A stretch of DNA of 7,908 nucleotides, taken from NCBI GenBank assembly GCA_008081305.1, contig VMCP01000002.1, positions 1 through 7,908 of the forward strand, given 5' to 3'. The position numbers and the translations under genes were made by a program. The stretch comes from Bacteroidota bacterium. GTDB taxonomy: Bacteria > Bacteroidota > Bacteroidia > NS11-12g > UBA955. The notes under the pieces were generated by a model. The model had not been told where the DNA came from and did not search any database. It worked only from the letters and a program-made list of their open reading frames with translations. Below, one piece after another: positions 6,204 through 7,908 of this stretch (position 1 is its first letter; each line of letters starts with the position of its first letter).

Positions 6204-7112
6204 ATGGCTATCGCCGGAAACGGATACGATGATTTCGAAATGGAAGAACCATCAGATTCCAAATGGTATCTGAGAAAACTTTCCGGAATCCTCACAAAAA
6301 CAAAGGATAAAAAACCAACTCCCGATGGTTTGTGGGAGAAATGTCGTCGCTGTAAAGAAGTATTTCCTGCAAAGGAATGGTACGATAACAGTTGCGTTTG
6401 TCCGAGTTGTGATTTTCACGATCGAATATCCTCGAAAGAATACTTCGATTTACTCTTCGATAAAGGAAAATACACAGAGATCAATGCTGATTTAACTTCT
6501 GGAGATCCATTGGGATTTGTGGATTCAGCACCTTACACCGATAGGATTCAAGTCGCCCAAAGTAAAACAGGGCTTAAAGATGCTGTGCGTACAGCACACG
6601 GAAAAATAAACGGCATTCCATTGGGTATTGCGTGCATGGATTTTGCTTTCATCGGTGGTTCTATGGGTTCCGTTGTTGGAGAAAAAATTGCTCGAATGAT
6701 TGATCATTGTTTGGAAACAAAAACTCCATTTCTGATGATATCTAAGTCCGGAGGAGCCCGTATGATGGAAGCAGCGTTTTCACTTATGCAGATGGCGAAA
6801 ACAAGTGCTAAATTAGCCTTGCTAAACAAAGCGGGTGTCCCTTATATTTCTCTAATGACGAATCCTACAACAGGAGGTGTTACCGCATCCTATGCTATGT
6901 TGGGTGATTTTAATATCGCAGAACCTGAGGCCTTGATTGGATTTGCTGGTCCTCGTGTTATTCGCGAAACCATAGGTAAAGATTTACCTAAAGGGTTTCA
7001 AAGTAGTGAGTTCTTATTAGAGCATGGGTTTCTTGATTTTATTGTTGGTAGAAACAGTCTGAAACAAGAGTTAGCCAAGTTATTGGGGATTATCTGGAAG
7101 AAAAAAAATTAA
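6204..7112 (+). CDS. accD: Acetyl-CoA carboxylase carboxyltransferase subunit beta
   Basis: This 302-residue protein is the beta half of the carboxyltransferase that moves the carboxyl group from biotin to acetyl-CoA, making malonyl-CoA for fatty-acid synthesis; it works with AccA in the cytoplasm. A four-cysteine zinc ribbon is intact: Cys 47, 50, 66 and 69, with the same spacing as E. coli AccD. The crotonase-fold core shows GLKDAVRTAHGKI (123-135), CMDFAFIGGSMGSVVGEK (144-161), SKSGGARMMEA (180-190), NPTTGGVTASYAMLGD (220-235) and EPEALIGFAGPRV (240-252), which include the oxyanion and acyl-CoA-binding loops. About 20 acidic residues precede the usual KWYLRKLSGI start; Met 13 (ATG at 6240) is an alternative start. 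accA, accB and accC are not in the window. It follows fbaB by nine bases and is very probably co-transcribed with it. Confidence 0.96.
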   Translation: MAIAGNGYDDFEMEEPSDSKWYLRKLSGILTKTKDKKPTPDGLWEKCRRCKEVFPAKEWYDNSCVCPSCDFHDRISSKEYFDLLFDKGKYTEINADLTSGDPLGFVDSAPYTDRIQVAQSKTGLKDAVRTAHGKINGIPLGIACMDFAFIGGSMGSVVGEKIARMIDHCLETKTPFLMISKSGGARMMEAAFSLMQMAKTSAKLALLNKAGVPYISLMTNPTTGGVTASYAMLGDFNIAEPEALIGFAGPRVIRETIGKDLPKGFQSSEFLLEHGFLDFIVGRNSLKQELAKLLGIIWKKKN

Positions 7113-7125
7113 ACGATCTATACAT

Positions 7126-7506
7126 ATGAACTTTCCTGAAAATTTGAAGTATACCAAAGATCACGAGTGGATTTTGGTTGAAGGTGACGAAGCAAAAATT
7201 GGTATCACAGATTTTGCTCAGAGCGAATTAGGTGACATTGTGTTTGTTGATATCACAGCCGATGGTGAGATACTAGATTCTGAAGAGATGTTTGGTTCAG
7301 TCGAGGCTGTGAAAACAGTGAGTGAGCTTTACATGCCGGTTTCTGGTGAGATTTTAGAAGTGAATGTTGGTTTGGAGTCAGCGCCTGAAAATGTAAACTC
7401 TGATCCTTATGGGGAAGGTTGGATGATCAAGATTAAGCCATCTGATCCTGGCCAAGTTGATGCATTAATGGATGCAGAAACGTACAAAGAAATGGTAGGG
7501 GCTTAA
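7126..7506 (+). CDS. gcvH: Glycine cleavage system H protein
   Basis: The 126-residue product matches the family length. This is the lipoyl carrier that shuttles the methylamine group of glycine between the P, T and L proteins. The fold is complete: KYTKDHEWI (8-16), IGITDFAQSELGDIVFVDI (25-43), and the lipoylation site in GSVEAVKTVSE, with the modified lysine at 63. The C-terminal GEILEVNVGLESAPENVNSDPYGEGWMIKIKP (74-105) is standard apart from wording at variable positions such as GLESAPENVN. The gene lies 13 bases after accD and 18 bases before a VanZ-family gene. No gcvP or gcvT is visible, which is common in Bacteroidota. No separate promoter is evident, so it is probably read from the fbaB promoter. 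Confidence 0.97.
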   Translation: MNFPENLKYTKDHEWILVEGDEAKIGITDFAQSELGDIVFVDITADGEILDSEEMFGSVEAVKTVSELYMPVSGEILEVNVGLESAPENVNSDPYGEGWMIKIKPSDPGQVDALMDAETYKEMVGA

Positions 7507-7524
7507 ACCTTATTGATCATTACA

Positions 7525-7881
7525 ATGAAGAAATCAATGCTCCCTTCTATTTTGTGGGGAGCATTTGTTTTTTATTTAACACTGAAACCTAAGGGAGTTA
7601 TAAATTTAGTGTTTCCACCATTTATTAAGGCTTTGCATCCTGATAAGTGGGTGCATTTTATATTGTGGGGGGTATGGTATTACAGTTATTATCAATTTAA
7701 TAAAGCTAATAGTTCTTCAACCTACCATAGATTTTGGACTCCCGTGATTTTTATATTGCTGGGAGCTGTTGTGGAGATCCTTCAACACTATATGAAATGG
7801 GGAAGGTCAGGAGATATTTACGATTTTATTGCAGATGTAATGGGCGTCTTGGTGGCTTTTTGGATCGTTCATCGGGAATAG
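7525..7881 (+). CDS. Small VanZ-family integral membrane protein
   Basis: The product is 118 residues from the ATG at 7525; an in-frame TTG at 7513 would add four residues and is less likely. Four hydrophobic segments are visible at about 5-21, 42-58, 70-89 and 98-115. Family motifs are DKWVHF (40-45), VEILQ (83-87), and R94 with D97 and D100 in GRSGDIYDFIADVMG, the region where VanZ proteins usually carry R..D..D...N..G; here Ala-Asp (103-104) stands where the Asn is usual. VanZ itself gives low-level teicoplanin resistance in enterococci by an incompletely understood mechanism. Such small stand-alone VanZ-like proteins in Bacteroidota have no established function, so this should not be read as a resistance gene. 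It is the last complete gene of the window, and I recall VanZ-like genes often following gcvH in this phylum. Confidence 0.85.
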   Translation: MKKSMLPSILWGAFVFYLTLKPKGVINLVFPPFIKALHPDKWVHFILWGVWYYSYYQFNKANSSSTYHRFWTPVIFILLGAVVEILQHYMKWGRSGDIYDFIADVMGVLVAFWIVHRE

Positions 7882-7908
7882 GTAGATTGTTATTTCTATG
7901 ATCACCGG

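Noticed and set aside
7525..7881. Glycopeptide antibiotic resistance gene, based on VanZ similarity
   Set aside because: No vanR/S/H/A/X or related genes are nearby, and stand-alone VanZ-like proteins are widespread in Gram-negative Bacteroidota without a shown resistance role.
7882..7908. ATG at 7898 as the start of a further gene at the right edge
   Set aside because: Only three full codons remain before the window ends, so coding potential cannot be judged.

Overview
The window looks like chromosomal DNA from a member of the Bacteroidota, probably a marine-type Flavobacteriales relative (inferred from protein features; no rRNA or other taxonomic marker is present). The evidence is a type IX secretion (T9SS) C-terminal sorting domain, a BtuG/DUF5074-like surface lipoprotein, a long Bacteroidota-style LptF/LptG permease, AT-rich spacers without clear Shine-Dalgarno sequences, and two matches to the Bacteroidota -7 promoter element TAnnTTTG. 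It holds nine protein genes packed almost end to end: eight on + and one on -. I see no tRNA, rRNA, CRISPR array, insertion sequence or prophage gene, and no gene-free stretch longer than about 50 bases.

Bases 1-1982 are the tail of an operon that enters from the left: a 5'-truncated DUF4465 protein with a T9SS sorting domain, then an ATGA-coupled lipoprotein that closely resembles the BtuG/DUF5074 beta-propeller family. In gut Bacteroides, proteins of these two families are associated with cobamide (vitamin B12) capture at the cell surface, next to a BtuB-type TonB-dependent receptor. That makes this pair the most interesting biology here, with the twist that the DUF4465 partner carries a T9SS signal.

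Bases 2017-4668 form a second transcription unit: a probable promoter directly abutting a GTG start, an LptF/LptG-family lipopolysaccharide-export permease, and an ATGA-coupled group-1 (GT4-like) glycosyltransferase. Both products fit envelope glycolipid or glycan assembly. The unit meets a GNAT acetyltransferase gene on the - strand tail to tail, and one TTAA palindrome supplies both stop codons.

Bases 5075-7881 form a third unit, divergent from the GNAT gene and driven by a good TTG-N18-TAnnTTTG promoter that overlaps the GNAT start: class I fructose-bisphosphate aldolase (fbaB), acetyl-CoA carboxylase carboxyltransferase beta subunit (accD), glycine cleavage H protein (gcvH) and a small VanZ-family membrane protein. 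The first three are core carbon, fatty-acid and one-carbon metabolism. I found no convincing previously undescribed system. The findings are mainly an unusual variant of a known kind of locus, gene-arrangement details and promoter architecture.
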